A DNA stretch of 64,000 nucleotides from an uncultured Bacteriovoracaceae bacterium (GCA_937923325.1 CAKZUQ010000020.1:1-64000), one strand, 5' to 3'. Shown: positions 1 to 8,947, numbered from the stretch's first letter. The notes: a model not told the origin generated them from the sequence alone. Program-made: numbers and translations.

Positions 1-18
1 ATAATTTTCTGGAGTCAT
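1..18 (-). CDS. Possible 5' end of a gene running off the left edge
   Basis: On the minus strand an ATG at 18 follows AAAGGACCACTC, a plausible ribosome binding site, and six codons (MTPENY) are readable before the window ends. This is only a start-site argument. No product can be named. Confidence 0.3.
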
Positions 19-101
19 GAGTGGTCCTTTTTATAAAATTTAGTGTGGTAATTAAATTTTACTGTAAAAAGTCACTCATGATTTATATCGAACTTATTTC
101 C

Positions 102-200
102 TCAGGATGCACCGCAAACACCATTAAGTTTGTAGACCCGACCTTTTTTAACCTTAGTCGTTAGGTTACCGTTATTGTCGAAAAAAACTCTCGTAAAGAG
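102..200 (-). pseudogene. Rhs/YD-repeat scar (copy A)
   Basis: Read on the minus strand, this short open stretch encodes FFDNNGNLTTKVKKG followed by a few residues and a TGA at 104-102; a TAG closes it upstream. The D-N-N-G-N-L-T core is typical of YD repeats in Rhs-type secreted proteins. There is no start codon or room for a full gene, so it is a fragment. The 41 bases at 140-180 match 7051-7091 at 39 positions. The rest of 1-448 holds no other gene; the late part (about 430-454) is the leader of the next gene. Confidence 0.55.
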
Positions 201-454
201 CTAGGAAAATATTTTTAATTTTTTTTAATCAATATCTTGACATTTTTTTTTGTGATTCCATTATATTTAATAAGTAATGAATTTAAATAATCTTGTAAAT
301 AAAGTCGGTTAATGGAGGTTGTTTACTAGTTTTTTTTACGAATAGAAACACTGAATTTTTTTATATTATCGGCCCTAGTAGGCCTAAATGATGGAGAGGA
401 ACTAAGTAAATTTTTGTTTGTAGGGTACTCTCTGTCCAGAGATTAGGAGTGCTC

Positions 455-811
455 GTGATTTACCCTCAGCATAGTTTTGTAAAGTTAAATGACCATATAG
501 CAATATTTAATATTAATGCCTCTGATATAGAGGAATTGAAGCTTATGAAGCTTCTTGAACCTATTCAAGAGTTGTTAGAGTCTTTCCCTAAGAATTCTAT
601 TTATATCTATAAGAGTGGTGGCTTTTTTCACTCTGAAGCATTGCTTCAAGTTGGAGAAAAGTATGCAAGTGCAAACTCTTTAGGGCGTAATCTTGAAGAG
701 ACTATTTCTAAATTAGTACCAAAGTTAATTGAATCAACAAGTACAACAAACTTATTTCCAAGAAATAAACAGCTAGCAATGGGGGGGGCTTATGAAATTA
801 CTGCAAAATAA
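455..811 (+). CDS. Small protein of unknown function, possibly HPF-like fold
   Basis: A protein of about 118 residues, first gene of the operon that contains the Hsp20 and ABC genes. I place the start at GTG 455, because AGGAG at 445-449 is five bases from it; the GTG at 449 overlaps that site and is too close. There is no signal peptide or membrane segment. The C-terminal helix (LGRNLEETISKLVPKLIE) resembles the AIDKLVDKLE helix of hibernation-promoting factor/RaiA proteins, but this is a weak resemblance and should not be taken as a functional call. It overlaps the next gene by 20 bases, which suggests translational coupling. Confidence 0.6.
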   Translation: MIYPQHSFVKLNDHIAIFNINASDIEELKLMKLLEPIQELLESFPKNSIYIYKSGGFFHSEALLQVGEKYASANSLGRNLEETISKLVPKLIESTSTTNLFPRNKQLAMGGAYEITAK

Positions 812-1409
812 ACTCGTAATTATAATGGGTTCTTTTTTACTAGGAGGGCTTAGTACTTATTTTATTACTGATTATATTCGCATGAAAAGTCAGTTGGATA
901 CAAAAGTCGTTACTGCAAGTCAGAAGAAAAATGAACCAACTCAATCATTAAATTTAAAGAGAAGTAAAAGCAACAATGATCCTTTTGCACAAATGGATAA
1001 AGTGTATGACCAGATGAGAAAGCGAATGGATAAAGCTTTTGGTGGAAGTCTGCTAGGTGGTAGTATGTTTGATAATAGCTTTTTTAATACAGACAGTTTT
1101 GGAGATATGACGACTGATGGGCTAACTGTTGAAGAACGCGAAGATGACGATTTTAAATACGTTGAAGTAATAGCAGATGGCATAGATAAGGACTCTATAA
1201 ATATTAATATCAGTAATGGAATTATCTCTGTGTCTGGGGAGATAAAAAGGACTGAAAATAATCAAGGGCAAAGTGGGCGATCCATGTCGAGTTTTATTTC
1301 AAAGTTCAATCGTAGTTTTAATATTCCTTTTGGTGTAAGCGAAGAAAATGTAAAAATTGATACAGAAGAATATAAAATAATTATTAAATTTCCAAAAGAC
1401 AAAATATAA
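792..1409 (+). CDS. Membrane-anchored Hsp20/alpha-crystallin domain protein
   Basis: A 205-residue protein. Residues about 8-28 form one hydrophobic segment (LVIIMGSFLLGGLSTYF), followed by a polar linker and, from about residue 112 to the end, an alpha-crystallin domain with the beta-sandwich pattern of small heat-shock proteins (KYVEVIADGID, IISVSGEIKR, SFNIPFGV). Ordinary Hsp20 proteins are soluble holdases of 140-160 residues; this one is tethered and probably faces the periplasm. It lacks a clear I-x-I tail. It sits 10 bases before the ABC ATPase gene, so it may protect or assemble the exported parts of that system; this is inference. Confidence 0.8.
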   Translation: MKLLQNKLVIIMGSFLLGGLSTYFITDYIRMKSQLDTKVVTASQKKNEPTQSLNLKRSKSNNDPFAQMDKVYDQMRKRMDKAFGGSLLGGSMFDNSFFNTDSFGDMTTDGLTVEEREDDDFKYVEVIADGIDKDSININISNGIISVSGEIKRTENNQGQSGRSMSSFISKFNRSFNIPFGVSEENVKIDTEEYKIIIKFPKDKI

Positions 1410-1419
1410 GGAGGTAATT

Positions 1420-2157
1420 GTGCTTGAGGTAAACTCGATCTCTAAGAAATTTGATGATTTTCAGGCAGTGAAAAATGTTAGTTTTAAAGCAGACCAAGGT
1501 GAAGTCCTTGGCTTTCTTGGCCCTAACGGTGCAGGAAAATCTACAACAATGAAAATGATTACAGGGTTTCTGGATGTAACAGAAGGGGATGCTACTATTT
1601 GTGGAAAATCCATTTTGAGTGACACGCTAGATGCACAAAAAAACCTTGGATATGTTCCTGAGAATGCTCCACTCTATGAAGAGATGTTTGTTCGAGAGTT
1701 TTTAGAGTTTGTAGCTCGAATGAGGAATGTTGAAGAAAGTAAGATTCAGCTAAGAGTGATTGAAGTCATTAATATGTGTGCCCTCAGAGATGTTGAATTT
1801 CAAAAACTAGAAACACTTTCAAAGGGCTATAAAAGAAGAGTCTCACTAGCTCAAGCATTAATTCATGATCCGAAAGTTCTTATTCTTGATGAGCCAACAG
1901 ACGGACTTGATCCTAATCAAAAGCACGATGTGAGGGAGCTGATAAAAGAACTAGCAAAAGAGAAATGTATTTTGATTTCTACTCATATCCTAGAGGAAGT
2001 CGAAGAAATTTGTGATAGATGTATCATTATAGGTGAAGGAGAAAAACTCTTTGAAGGAACCCCTGACGAGCTGAAGTCCAAGTCGGATAAAGGTCGAATT
2101 CAAGATGTATTCAGGGTCATTACAACAGGTAGTGAACTACAAGGGGTGAACGTATGA
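1420..2157 (+). CDS. ABC transporter ATP-binding protein, GldA-like
   Basis: A complete 245-residue ABC ATPase: Walker A GPNGAGKS at residues 34-41, a signature segment LSKGY at 133-137, and Walker B VLILDEP at 153-159 followed by the D-loop. GTG start 1420 with AAGGAGG just upstream. The family drives ABC-2 type exporters; in Bacteroidetes the homologue GldA works with GldF and GldG in gliding motility and type IX-related functions. The following permease and GldG-like genes support this assignment. The substrate is unknown. The signature has K in place of the usual second G (LSKGY for LSGGQ), which is common in this subgroup. Confidence 0.9.
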   Translation: MLEVNSISKKFDDFQAVKNVSFKADQGEVLGFLGPNGAGKSTTMKMITGFLDVTEGDATICGKSILSDTLDAQKNLGYVPENAPLYEEMFVREFLEFVARMRNVEESKIQLRVIEVINMCALRDVEFQKLETLSKGYKRRVSLAQALIHDPKVLILDEPTDGLDPNQKHDVRELIKELAKEKCILISTHILEEVEEICDRCIIIGEGEKLFEGTPDELKSKSDKGRIQDVFRVITTGSELQGVNV

Positions 2158-2900
2158 TTGACAAGACTGTAAAACAACTTTTTATAAAAGAATTTTCAAG
2201 CTATTTTAAAACTCCATTAGGATATGTATTTTTAGTTATATTCTTATTTGGCATAGGTTATTTAACCTTTGAACCAGGCCGAGGAAGCTTCTTCTATATG
2301 CGAGAAGCCTCAATGAGTTCATTCTTTCGTTACATCCCTTGGATGTTTCTCTTTTTAATTCCTGCCGTGAGCATGAGACTTTGGTCTGATGAAAGAAAGT
2401 CTGGAACAATTGAGCTTCTTTTAACAATGCCTGTAACAGTTAAACAGGCCGTCGTTGCTAAGTTTTTAGCATCATGGACATTTATAGGTGTTGCATTAGC
2501 AGGAACTTTCCCAATGGTATTTACCGTTCTTTATTTAGGAAACCCCGATCTCGGAGTAGTCTTTCTGGGCTATCTGGCATCGTTCTTTATGGCCGGAGCG
2601 CTTCTAGCTGTAGGGGGATTTTTCTCGGCCTTAACAAAGAACCAAGTTATTAGCTTTATACTTACAGTCTGCGTAAGCTTTTTACTTATTATGGCAGGAT
2701 CACCTCCTATTTTAGATTTTATATCAACATTTTCACCAAAGTATCTTGTCGATCTTTTTGAATCATTAAGTGTTTTAAACCACTTTGATTCAATTGAGAG
2801 AGGGGTATTTAGTTTAAGTAATTTGTGGTTCTTCGCCATTATGATTACTTGTTGGTTGTACGGAAATATTATTCTTTTAAACGAGAATAAAGCTAATTAA
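2154..2900 (+). CDS. ABC-2 type permease, GldF-like
   Basis: A 248-residue inner-membrane protein with about six hydrophobic segments and the ABC-2 motif region LWSDERKSGTIELLLTMPV near residue 85, typical of permeases such as NosY and GldF. The ATG at 2154 overlaps the stop of the ATPase gene by four bases (ATGA), a strong sign of translational coupling and a shared complex. It is expected to pair with the ATPase at 1420 and with the GldG-like protein downstream. Substrate unknown. Confidence 0.88.
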   Translation: MIDKTVKQLFIKEFSSYFKTPLGYVFLVIFLFGIGYLTFEPGRGSFFYMREASMSSFFRYIPWMFLFLIPAVSMRLWSDERKSGTIELLLTMPVTVKQAVVAKFLASWTFIGVALAGTFPMVFTVLYLGNPDLGVVFLGYLASFFMAGALLAVGGFFSALTKNQVISFILTVCVSFLLIMAGSPPILDFISTFSPKYLVDLFESLSVLNHFDSIERGVFSLSNLWFFAIMITCWLYGNIILLNENKAN

Positions 2901-2911
2901 GGGAGATTGTT

Positions 2912-4888
2912 GTGGATAAGCATAAAGAAAATTATTTAAAAGTGATTCTAGGTTTATTTTCAATGACCTTGATGATTTATATTGGATCAACAGTTTTAAA
3001 GAAGGCAAGAGTCGATTTCACTGAGGAAGGTTTGTATACCTTGTCAGGAGGAACAAAATCAATTTTGTCGAAGCTTGATTCGCCAATTAAGCTAAAGTTA
3101 TATTATTCAAAAACAGCAGCAAATAAGGGGACGGAGGGACTAAGAGCGTTTAATAATTATTACCTCTACGTTCAAGAGCTTTTGCGTCAGTATGTTGGTA
3201 ATTCAAGAAATAACTTGTCTTTGGATATCATTGACCCAAGGCCAGATACACCCGAGGAAGAAGATGCTACTGCCTATGGCCTTAAAAAGTTTAATCTAAC
3301 TGAAACAGAAAGGTACTTTTTTGGCTTAGTTGCTGAAAATGAATCAGGGACAGAAAAGATTATTGAATTCTTTGATCCGAATCAGAAAGATAAGCTTGAA
3401 TATGAATTAACAAAGCTAATCTATACTGTATTAAACCCACAAAAGAAAAACATTGGAATTATTTCTTCAATGGAAGTTTTGACTGAAAATCTAAGTCCTT
3501 ATATGGCCAAAATTATGCGTATGCAAGGGAAGAACTTGAATGAGTCATGGATGGTTACAAAGATGCTTGGTGAGTTTTACAACGTCAAGAAAATTGAAAA
3601 AGACACTAAAGCAATTTCAGGAGTCGATTCACTTGTTGTTATCCATCCCAAAGGGTTTTCTGACGAAACATTGTTTGCCATTGATCAGTATTTATTAAAA
3701 GGTGGGAATCTACTCGTATTTATTGATCCTTTAGCTGTAAGTGATAGAAGTGGTGCTTCACAGGGAGGAATATCAAGCTCTCCTGATGCTGGATTTAAGA
3801 AATTAATGGATAAGTGGGGAATAACCTCTAAGCAGAATACCTTTGCAGGTGATAAGTATTTAAGTGGTGTTGGGAAGTTTAATCCAACTATGCCAGCAGG
3901 TCGCTTACTTGCTCTTTTAAACTGTAATCAGAATTGTACCAATGAGTATAAAGACAATATAACCTCAGGTATTAATAACTCTACATTTGTTTATCCTGGA
4001 GTTTTAGAAGTTAAAACTATAGATGGAGTTAAACATACGCCTATTATGTCTACTACTGGTAAGGGAAATAGTTATACAGCACAAGGTTATGAATTAAATA
4101 ACCCCCAAGCTTTGTGGAATAAGTTCTCTGAAGGAAATAAACCTGTGGTAATTGCCTATAGAGCTGTTGGGAAATATAAAACGGCTTTTCCTGATGGTAT
4201 AAAAAAGACTGAGGACAAAAAAGAGAGTAAGAAAAAAGACAAAGAAGCCAAAAAGTCTGAAGTTGTTAAAGAATCGACTAAAGAAAGTGCAGTGATTGTT
4301 TTTTCCGATGCAGATTTTATAAACGATCAATTTGCCTTTAAAAAGTCTTTTCTTGGTGTGGCAGTTGCAAATGATAATAGCACCCTCTTTTTAAATAGTG
4401 TCGAAGCCTTAACTGGAGATATTGATCTTATGAGTGTGAGATCAAAAGGTCGGATCAATAGGTCATTCGATGTTATTAATCAAATCGAATTTGAAGCTGA
4501 AAAAAGAACGGCTGATAAAGTTAAAGAGATAAATGCTAGTATTGCTCGGTTTCAAGGAGAGCTTAACCAGCTAGGACGAAAGGCCAATGAAGGAAATATC
4601 GCCGTTTTACAAAATGAAGGGATTCGTAAAAAGAAAGAACTTGCTAAGAAAATAGCGATTCTTAAAAAAGATTTACGGTCTGTGAAAAGAGAAGGGCGTG
4701 AAAAGATTGAAGGTATTGGAAAGTTTTTTCAATATCTAAATACTCTCTTTGTTCCATTTATAGTGATCGCATTTGGATTTTATTACAATCGAAAGAGAAA
4801 TCACTTAATGCAGGGACGCAGGCTATCGAAGGATAGTGATAAGAGCGTTAAGAATCAGTCTAATCAAATGACGGAGGTGAATGTATGA
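2912..4888 (+). CDS. GldG-like ABC-type auxiliary protein (ABC_transp_aux domain)
   Basis: A 658-residue protein with an N-terminal membrane segment at about residues 11-28, a large extracytoplasmic domain and a second membrane segment near residues 610-628 (LFVPFIVIAFGFYY). The start VDFTEEGLYTLSGGTKSILS is characteristic of the GldG / intraflagellar-transport-52-like domain that accompanies GldA-GldF type exporters. A lysine- and glutamate-rich stretch at about residues 430-450 and a coiled-coil at about 535-600 lie in the C-terminal half. GTG start at 2912 behind GGGAG. It overlaps the DUF4340 gene by four bases. Confidence 0.85.
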   Translation: MDKHKENYLKVILGLFSMTLMIYIGSTVLKKARVDFTEEGLYTLSGGTKSILSKLDSPIKLKLYYSKTAANKGTEGLRAFNNYYLYVQELLRQYVGNSRNNLSLDIIDPRPDTPEEEDATAYGLKKFNLTETERYFFGLVAENESGTEKIIEFFDPNQKDKLEYELTKLIYTVLNPQKKNIGIISSMEVLTENLSPYMAKIMRMQGKNLNESWMVTKMLGEFYNVKKIEKDTKAISGVDSLVVIHPKGFSDETLFAIDQYLLKGGNLLVFIDPLAVSDRSGASQGGISSSPDAGFKKLMDKWGITSKQNTFAGDKYLSGVGKFNPTMPAGRLLALLNCNQNCTNEYKDNITSGINNSTFVYPGVLEVKTIDGVKHTPIMSTTGKGNSYTAQGYELNNPQALWNKFSEGNKPVVIAYRAVGKYKTAFPDGIKKTEDKKESKKKDKEAKKSEVVKESTKESAVIVFSDADFINDQFAFKKSFLGVAVANDNSTLFLNSVEALTGDIDLMSVRSKGRINRSFDVINQIEFEAEKRTADKVKEINASIARFQGELNQLGRKANEGNIAVLQNEGIRKKKELAKKIAILKKDLRSVKREGREKIEGIGKFFQYLNTLFVPFIVIAFGFYYNRKRNHLMQGRRLSKDSDKSVKNQSNQMTEVNV

Positions 4889-5913
4889 AACTTAAGACAC
4901 TCTCTATTTTTACAGGGATTCTGTTTGTTGCATCTATTTTTGTTTATATGAATGAAAATCGACGTGGAACAGACCTTTTGACAGGTAGTGACTATGTTAA
5001 AGGTCTCGATATTAATAAAATTCAAAAGATTTCATTAAGTTTTGAAAAGGGAAAGAAAATAACTTTATCAAGAGATTCTAATAGGTTTGTTCTCGAAAAT
5101 CATAAATCTTATCCTGCTAAAACAGATAAGGTAAATGATCTTATTTATAAAATCGCTAGTATTCAGGTCAGAGAAAAAGTGGCCTCAAAGCCAGATGAAG
5201 ATGATTTGAAGAAGTATGAGCTAGATAAAGGTAAAAGAAAATATCTCGTGGAGTTATATGATAATGATGGAAAGAAGACAGTTTCCTTTAGAGTTGGAAA
5301 GTCTTACAAAGGGAAAGGGAATTATCTTTTTAAAGAAAATAAAGAAGAGATATACCTCTCACAAGAGAATCTTTGGTTAAACTCTTCTTACAAGGACTTT
5401 GTAAATACTATTCTTCTTGAAGTTAAAGAAGCCGATATTGAGAAAGTATCTATTTCTACCGATAAAACACTTGAGATTGTAAAAAAAGACAAGGAGTTTG
5501 TGGTTGAGTCACCTAGTGATAAGAAGTATAAAGAAGAAAAAGCAACTGAATTTGCAAAGAGCTTTTCTTCTATCAAATTTGACGAATTCTATTCCTTAAC
5601 AGAGCCAAAAGTTCAGTCGTTGAATTTTAATAAAGATATAAAAATTAAACTTAAGAACAAATTGATTTATAAAGTAAGTCTTGCAAAAGAAAAAGAGGAT
5701 CATTTTGTTAAGTTAACGGCTTTACTTGAAGAAGCTCCCAAGCAATTTGTTGTAAGGCAAGACGATGGAAAAGAAGAGCTTCTAAAAATTGAGGATGTAA
5801 TAAAAGCTCAAGGTGATGCTCAGAAAATAAACATGGAAAAAGGTGGCTGGGTCTATAAAGTGGATAAGGCTGTTTATGAGAAATTAGCTAAAAACTCTAA
5901 GTTTTTCCTATAA
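4885..5913 (+). CDS. DUF4340 domain protein
   Basis: A 342-residue protein with one N-terminal membrane anchor (about residues 4-22) and an extracytoplasmic beta-rich body carrying two similar halves (IQKISLSFEKG near 36 and IEKVSISTDK near 185), the layout of DUF4340 proteins. This family nearly always follows GldG-like genes. It is the last gene of the operon, starts at an ATG overlapping the previous stop, and is followed by a strong terminator. Its biochemical role is not known; it probably forms the periplasmic part of the ABC complex. Confidence 0.83.
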   Translation: MKLKTLSIFTGILFVASIFVYMNENRRGTDLLTGSDYVKGLDINKIQKISLSFEKGKKITLSRDSNRFVLENHKSYPAKTDKVNDLIYKIASIQVREKVASKPDEDDLKKYELDKGKRKYLVELYDNDGKKTVSFRVGKSYKGKGNYLFKENKEEIYLSQENLWLNSSYKDFVNTILLEVKEADIEKVSISTDKTLEIVKKDKEFVVESPSDKKYKEEKATEFAKSFSSIKFDEFYSLTEPKVQSLNFNKDIKIKLKNKLIYKVSLAKEKEDHFVKLTALLEEAPKQFVVRQDDGKEELLKIEDVIKAQGDAQKINMEKGGWVYKVDKAVYEKLAKNSKFFL

Positions 5914-5920
5914 TTCACAT

Positions 5921-5945
5921 AAGGGGGGAGAAATCCCTCCTTTCT
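5921..5945 (+). terminator. Rho-independent terminator of the GldA-like operon
   Basis: AAGGGGGG pairs with CCCTCCTT (one G-T pair) around the loop AGAAAT, followed by TTTCT. It lies eight bases after the DUF4340 stop. Confidence 0.75.
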
Positions 5946-5982
5946 AATTTATTAATTACAAAATATAAACTTTACTTATCTT

Positions 5983-6458
5983 ATGAATATTTTTGTCTTA
6001 GATTATGATTCTGTCAAAGCAGCACAGATGCAATGTGATAAGCATGTCGTTAAGGTGCCTTTGGAGAAGGTCCAAGTTTTGTGTACGGCATTCCCTAAAG
6101 GAAAGGCTCCATATAAACTTACACATTTTAATCCCCCATGTTCTATTTGGTGTCGTGAATCTAGGGAGAAGAGAACTATAACTAGCTTATCGAACATGGC
6201 CTTGCTTTGTGTGATGAATATTCATATCGCGATGGAAAAAATCACAAATCTAGAGAAGTTAGTTTGTGGTGTAAAAAGAATATGAATTCTATTCATTTTA
6301 AAAAGGATAGAAAAACACATTTTGTTTTGTACTTTGATGACAAGTTTAAAATAGGTAATGCCGTTCAGAGCTATCGCTACTATTGTAATCAAGAAAAACT
6401 AAAAATTGCTCAATGGTATAAGAGTAGGAGTAAGCCACGGTGGTTCACTCCTTATTAA
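5983..6458 (+). pseudogene. Broken phage-type conserved gene (frameshift plus nonsense)
   Basis: Two frames together give one protein of about 157 residues that starts MNIFVLDYDSVKAAQMQCDK and ends SKPRWFTPY. The pattern (CDKHVVK, CTAFPKGK, NPPCSIWCRES, LCDEYSYR, GKNHKS, QSYRYY) matches a conserved hypothetical family that I know from marine phages and a few bacteria; its function is unknown to me. The first frame fails at a tandem GAGAA duplication (6166-6170 and 6171-6175). Removing one copy restores the frame, but a TAG at 6183-6185 still interrupts it where the family has a conserved tryptophan. No strong ribosome binding site is visible. Confidence 0.75.
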
Positions 6459-6468
6459 ACTTTGTCAT

Positions 6469-6491
6469 TCTTTTAGTAAAATTTACTAAAG
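6469..6491. repeat. Short perfect inverted repeat after the pseudogene
   Basis: CTTTTAGTAAA and TTTACTAAAG form an almost loop-less inverted repeat just past the broken gene. It may be an old terminator or the trace of an element boundary. The stretch 6492-6619 holds no gene I can support; its minus strand contains only a 13-codon ORF behind AAGGAAGG. Confidence 0.4.
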
Positions 6492-6619
6492 AGGGGAGCC
6501 CTTTTTGAACTTTAATGAAGGATTCTTTTTTTACCTTTTGGTTTAAAAGCTTTAGTGATCTTGTTCCTACTACAACTTAAAAAATTACTGCCAAAACAAT
6601 GTCGATTATTGCGCACATG

Positions 6620-6957
6620 TTACACCTTCCTTTTTAATTCACGTTTTATAATGTCTGCGACTGTGGATTTATTCCATTTCTTACCAAGCTTACTTTGTAT
6701 GTTTTCATCGTTTAACTTCTCTGCAATTGAGATATATGAGAATCCCTTGTTGCGGAGAGTTAGTATCTTTTGATTATTTTTTGCTCTCCTTTATGGACTA
6801 CATGTTTAGTCCCTTCCTTTTTCATTCCATATTGAGGCATTAGCCCTTTCCTTCTATCTTTTTCAATCTTAAGTGTTCTCATGGCATCACTGATACTTGT
6901 TCTTGACCACCCTGAAATTTCTGAAATTTGATAGCTTGATAAGTCCATTTCTATGTA
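6620..6957 (-). pseudogene. C-terminal remnant of a serine recombinase (frameshifted)
   Basis: The minus strand reads MDLSSYQISEISGWSRTSIS (a helix-turn-helix type segment), continues to HKGEQKIIKR, and stops at a TAA (6762-6760). In another frame the sequence carries straight on with ILTLRNKGFSYISIAEKLND and KWNKSTVADIIKRELKRKV. The pattern GFSYxxIAExLNxxxI...KWxxSTVxxII is the classic C-terminal DNA-binding region of resolvase/invertase recombinases. One base appears to have been lost near 6763-6768. The catalytic N-terminal domain is absent, so this is a dead fragment. Confidence 0.65.
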
Positions 6958-7130
6958 TAGTTTCCATTACTAGGACATTGTTTGTGTAGTTTTCTACTTT
7001 TGTTAGTTGATTTTCAGAATTGTGAGTATAGTTTGTAAGTGTTCCAGTAAGACCTTTTTTTACCTTAGTAGTTAGGTTACCGTTATTGTCGTATTGGTAT
7101 TTTGTCGGATTGAATCCCTTGATGGGGATA
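6958..7130 (-). pseudogene. Rhs/YD-repeat scar (copy B)
   Basis: The minus strand encodes KYQYDNNGNLTTKVKKGLTG followed by TLTNYTHNSENQLTKVENYT, two consecutive units of the YD-repeat pattern (YxYDxNGNLT, YxxNxENQLT) of Rhs-type secreted proteins. A TAA closes the frame upstream and there is no start codon. It runs directly into the recombinase remnant. The 41 bases at 7051-7091 match copy A at 140-180 in 39 positions. From 7131 to 7311 I see only the AT-rich leader of the next gene. Confidence 0.65.
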
Positions 7131-7311
7131 CATTTTTATATTAGTCGACTTTTCAAATCGATGTTTATTTTCTACTTATTTTACGAGACTCATAAAGAGA
7201 AAGAACATTTATTCTCTAACATTAGATTCTAAATGAAATCGTTGTATCTTTTACTATTTAAATTTTTTTATAGTATCATTATTTGCTAGTATTTTATTAG
7301 AAGGAGACTCA

Positions 7312-7731
7312 ATGAGACATTGGTTTAACATATTCTTTTGTATACTTGTCTTTAATAGATCTTCATATGCCTCAGACCTTTCTAATGTGATTACTCATAT
7401 TTTTCTGGATCCTATATTAAAAATTTCTAATGTTAAACCAACTATGACAACAGAAGAAATTCTTAAAGTTAATAAAAAATTAACGAAAAAGTCAGTTGAA
7501 GAAGTTTATGTGGTTTTCGATCAGGTTGATCTTAAGGATTGCCAAAGAGTAGCTCGAGTTATTGTTCCAGACTCTTCTGGTGTATCTAAGCATACTCTAG
7601 ACTGCAGAGTAGACTATTTTAATCTCAAGCGTAAAGTTTTATTACTTGGAGGTGATACACTTTATATTAGTCATTATTTAAATAGATGCTTGTATTCAAC
7701 TTATTTTTCTTATGCATATAAGTGCAAATAG
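7312..7731 (+). CDS. Exported protein of unknown function
   Basis: A 139-residue protein with a signal peptide (MRHWFNIFFCILVFNRSSYA, cleavage expected after SYA). The mature part has four cysteines (in KDCQRV, LDCRVD, NRCLYS and the C-terminal YKCK), which may form disulfides in the periplasm. ATG start is preceded by AGAAGGAGA at a good distance. I recognise no family. It lies between the debris region and the convergent CobW gene, with only one base between the two stops. Confidence 0.6.
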   Translation: MRHWFNIFFCILVFNRSSYASDLSNVITHIFLDPILKISNVKPTMTTEEILKVNKKLTKKSVEEVYVVFDQVDLKDCQRVARVIVPDSSGVSKHTLDCRVDYFNLKRKVLLLGGDTLYISHYLNRCLYSTYFSYAYKCK

Positions 7732-7732
7732 G

Positions 7733-8947
7733 TCATTCTGTTTCAACATTGTCATACCAATTATTAAATTGGTCAGGAATCGCGAGTATTGAATCCATAT
7801 CAGACTCAAGTTCTTTATCTGTGAGTAAGCAATCATATAAACTCTTCTTTATGTGATCTATCTTTTCTTTATCAGCTATAAAAACCATCTTCTGTTGACG
7901 ATCTCCCCATATAGGATGCCAACTCTCTTCCATCTCTTTAATTGTTTCTGGGTCATCAGACCATTCTGACTTATCTGTATTGGCCATCCAAAATCCCGCA
8001 GGATCTACAATTGTTTCTGTACCAGCAATTGCAAGTTCTGCAATGAAGTCTGGTTGGCTCACTATCCAAAATGTTCCCTTTGCTCTGTAAAGACCTTCGA
8101 AGTCTTTATTTAAAAATTCCCATAATCTAGCATGGTGAAATGGCCTTCTCTCTTGAAGCGTAAAGCTTGTAATTCCGTATTCGTCTTTTTCAGAGATCTC
8201 TTCACCTCTAAGTGCTGTTTGCCAGCCAGAGGCATCTTCTGCTTTTTCAAAATCAAAAAGCTTTGTATCTAAAACTTTATCTAGCTGAATATTTCCTCTT
8301 TCAGTATATTCAAGTTTTGCAGAAGTATTTAACATTTGTAGGATATCTTCTAATTTCTTTTTCTCTTCTTGATTGATGAGATCATTTTTATTGATTAGAA
8401 TAACATCAGCAAATTCTACTTGCTCTGTTAGAAGACTTACAATTGAGCGCTCATCCTCTTCACCTAAAGAAAGGTCTCTGTCATGTAAAAGGTTATCTGA
8501 GTGCCAGTCTTTTAAGAAAGCTTTAGCATCTACAACTGTTACCATCGTATCAAGTCTAGCAAAATTTGATAGAGACTCGCCATCCTCGTCTTCAAATGTA
8601 AAGGTCTCAGCAACAGGCATCGGTTCAGAGATACCAGTTGATTCAATAACCAGATAATCATATTTCTTTTCTGCGGCAAGTTTTTTTACTTCTACTAATA
8701 AGTCTTCTCTAAGTGTGCAGCAAATACAACCATTACTCATCTCAACTAGTTTCTCTTCTGTCCTTGATAGGCTGACACCATTTTTTTGTGATAGCTCTCC
8801 ATCAAAGTTTATTTCAGACATATCATTAACAATTACCGCTACTTTCTTATTTTCTCTATTTAATAGTATATGGTTAAGTAGTGTTGTTTTTCCCGCTCCT
8901 AAAAAACCTGAAAGTACAGTTACTGGTAATCTTGTATCTTGTTGCAT
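7733..8947 (-). CDS. CobW/COG0523 family GTP-dependent metal chaperone
   Basis: A 404-residue G3E-family GTPase. The N-terminal domain has the P-loop GAGKTTLL, the metal-binding C-x-C-C motif in [11 protein letters not shown], the segment [11 protein letters not shown], and the guanine-specificity motif NKND. The C-terminal CobW_C domain carries [12 protein letters not shown], which ends in the usual metal-linked region. Close relatives (ZigA, YciC) deliver zinc and are induced by zinc limitation. The upstream region has inverted repeats that could be an operator (see 8973-9026). Zinc as the metal is inference; nitrile hydratase or cobalt-type partners are not nearby. Confidence 0.88.
   Translation of the reverse strand: MQQDTRLPVTVLSGFLGAGKTTLLNHILLNRENKKVAVIVNDMSEINFDGELSQKNGVSLSRTEEKLVEMSNGCICCTLREDLLVEVKKLAAEKKYDYLVIESTGISEPMPVAETFTFEDEDGESLSNFARLDTMVTVVDAKAFLKDWHSDNLLHDRDLSLGEEDERSIVSLLTEQVEFADVILINKNDLINQEEKKKLEDILQMLNTSAKLEYTERGNIQLDKVLDTKLFDFEKAEDASGWQTALRGEEISEKDEYGITSFTLQERRPFHHARLWEFLNKDFEGLYRAKGTFWIVSQPDFIAELAIAGTETIVDPAGFWMANTDKSEWSDDPETIKEMEESWHPIWGDRQQKMVFIADKEKIDHIKKSLYDCLLTDKELESDMDSILAIPDQFNNWYDNVETE

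Noticed and set aside
15..81. 9-base inverted repeat (TCATGAGTG and CACTCATGA)
   Set aside because: Short, 49 bases apart and in AT-rich DNA; chance is likely. No element was found around it.
6003..6197. Minus-strand ORF over the phage-type pseudogene
   Set aside because: The plus-strand reading frame matches a conserved family, so this is a shadow.
6555..6773. 72-codon plus-strand ORF in the debris region
   Set aside because: It is the shadow of the minus-strand serine-recombinase remnant and has no ribosome site.
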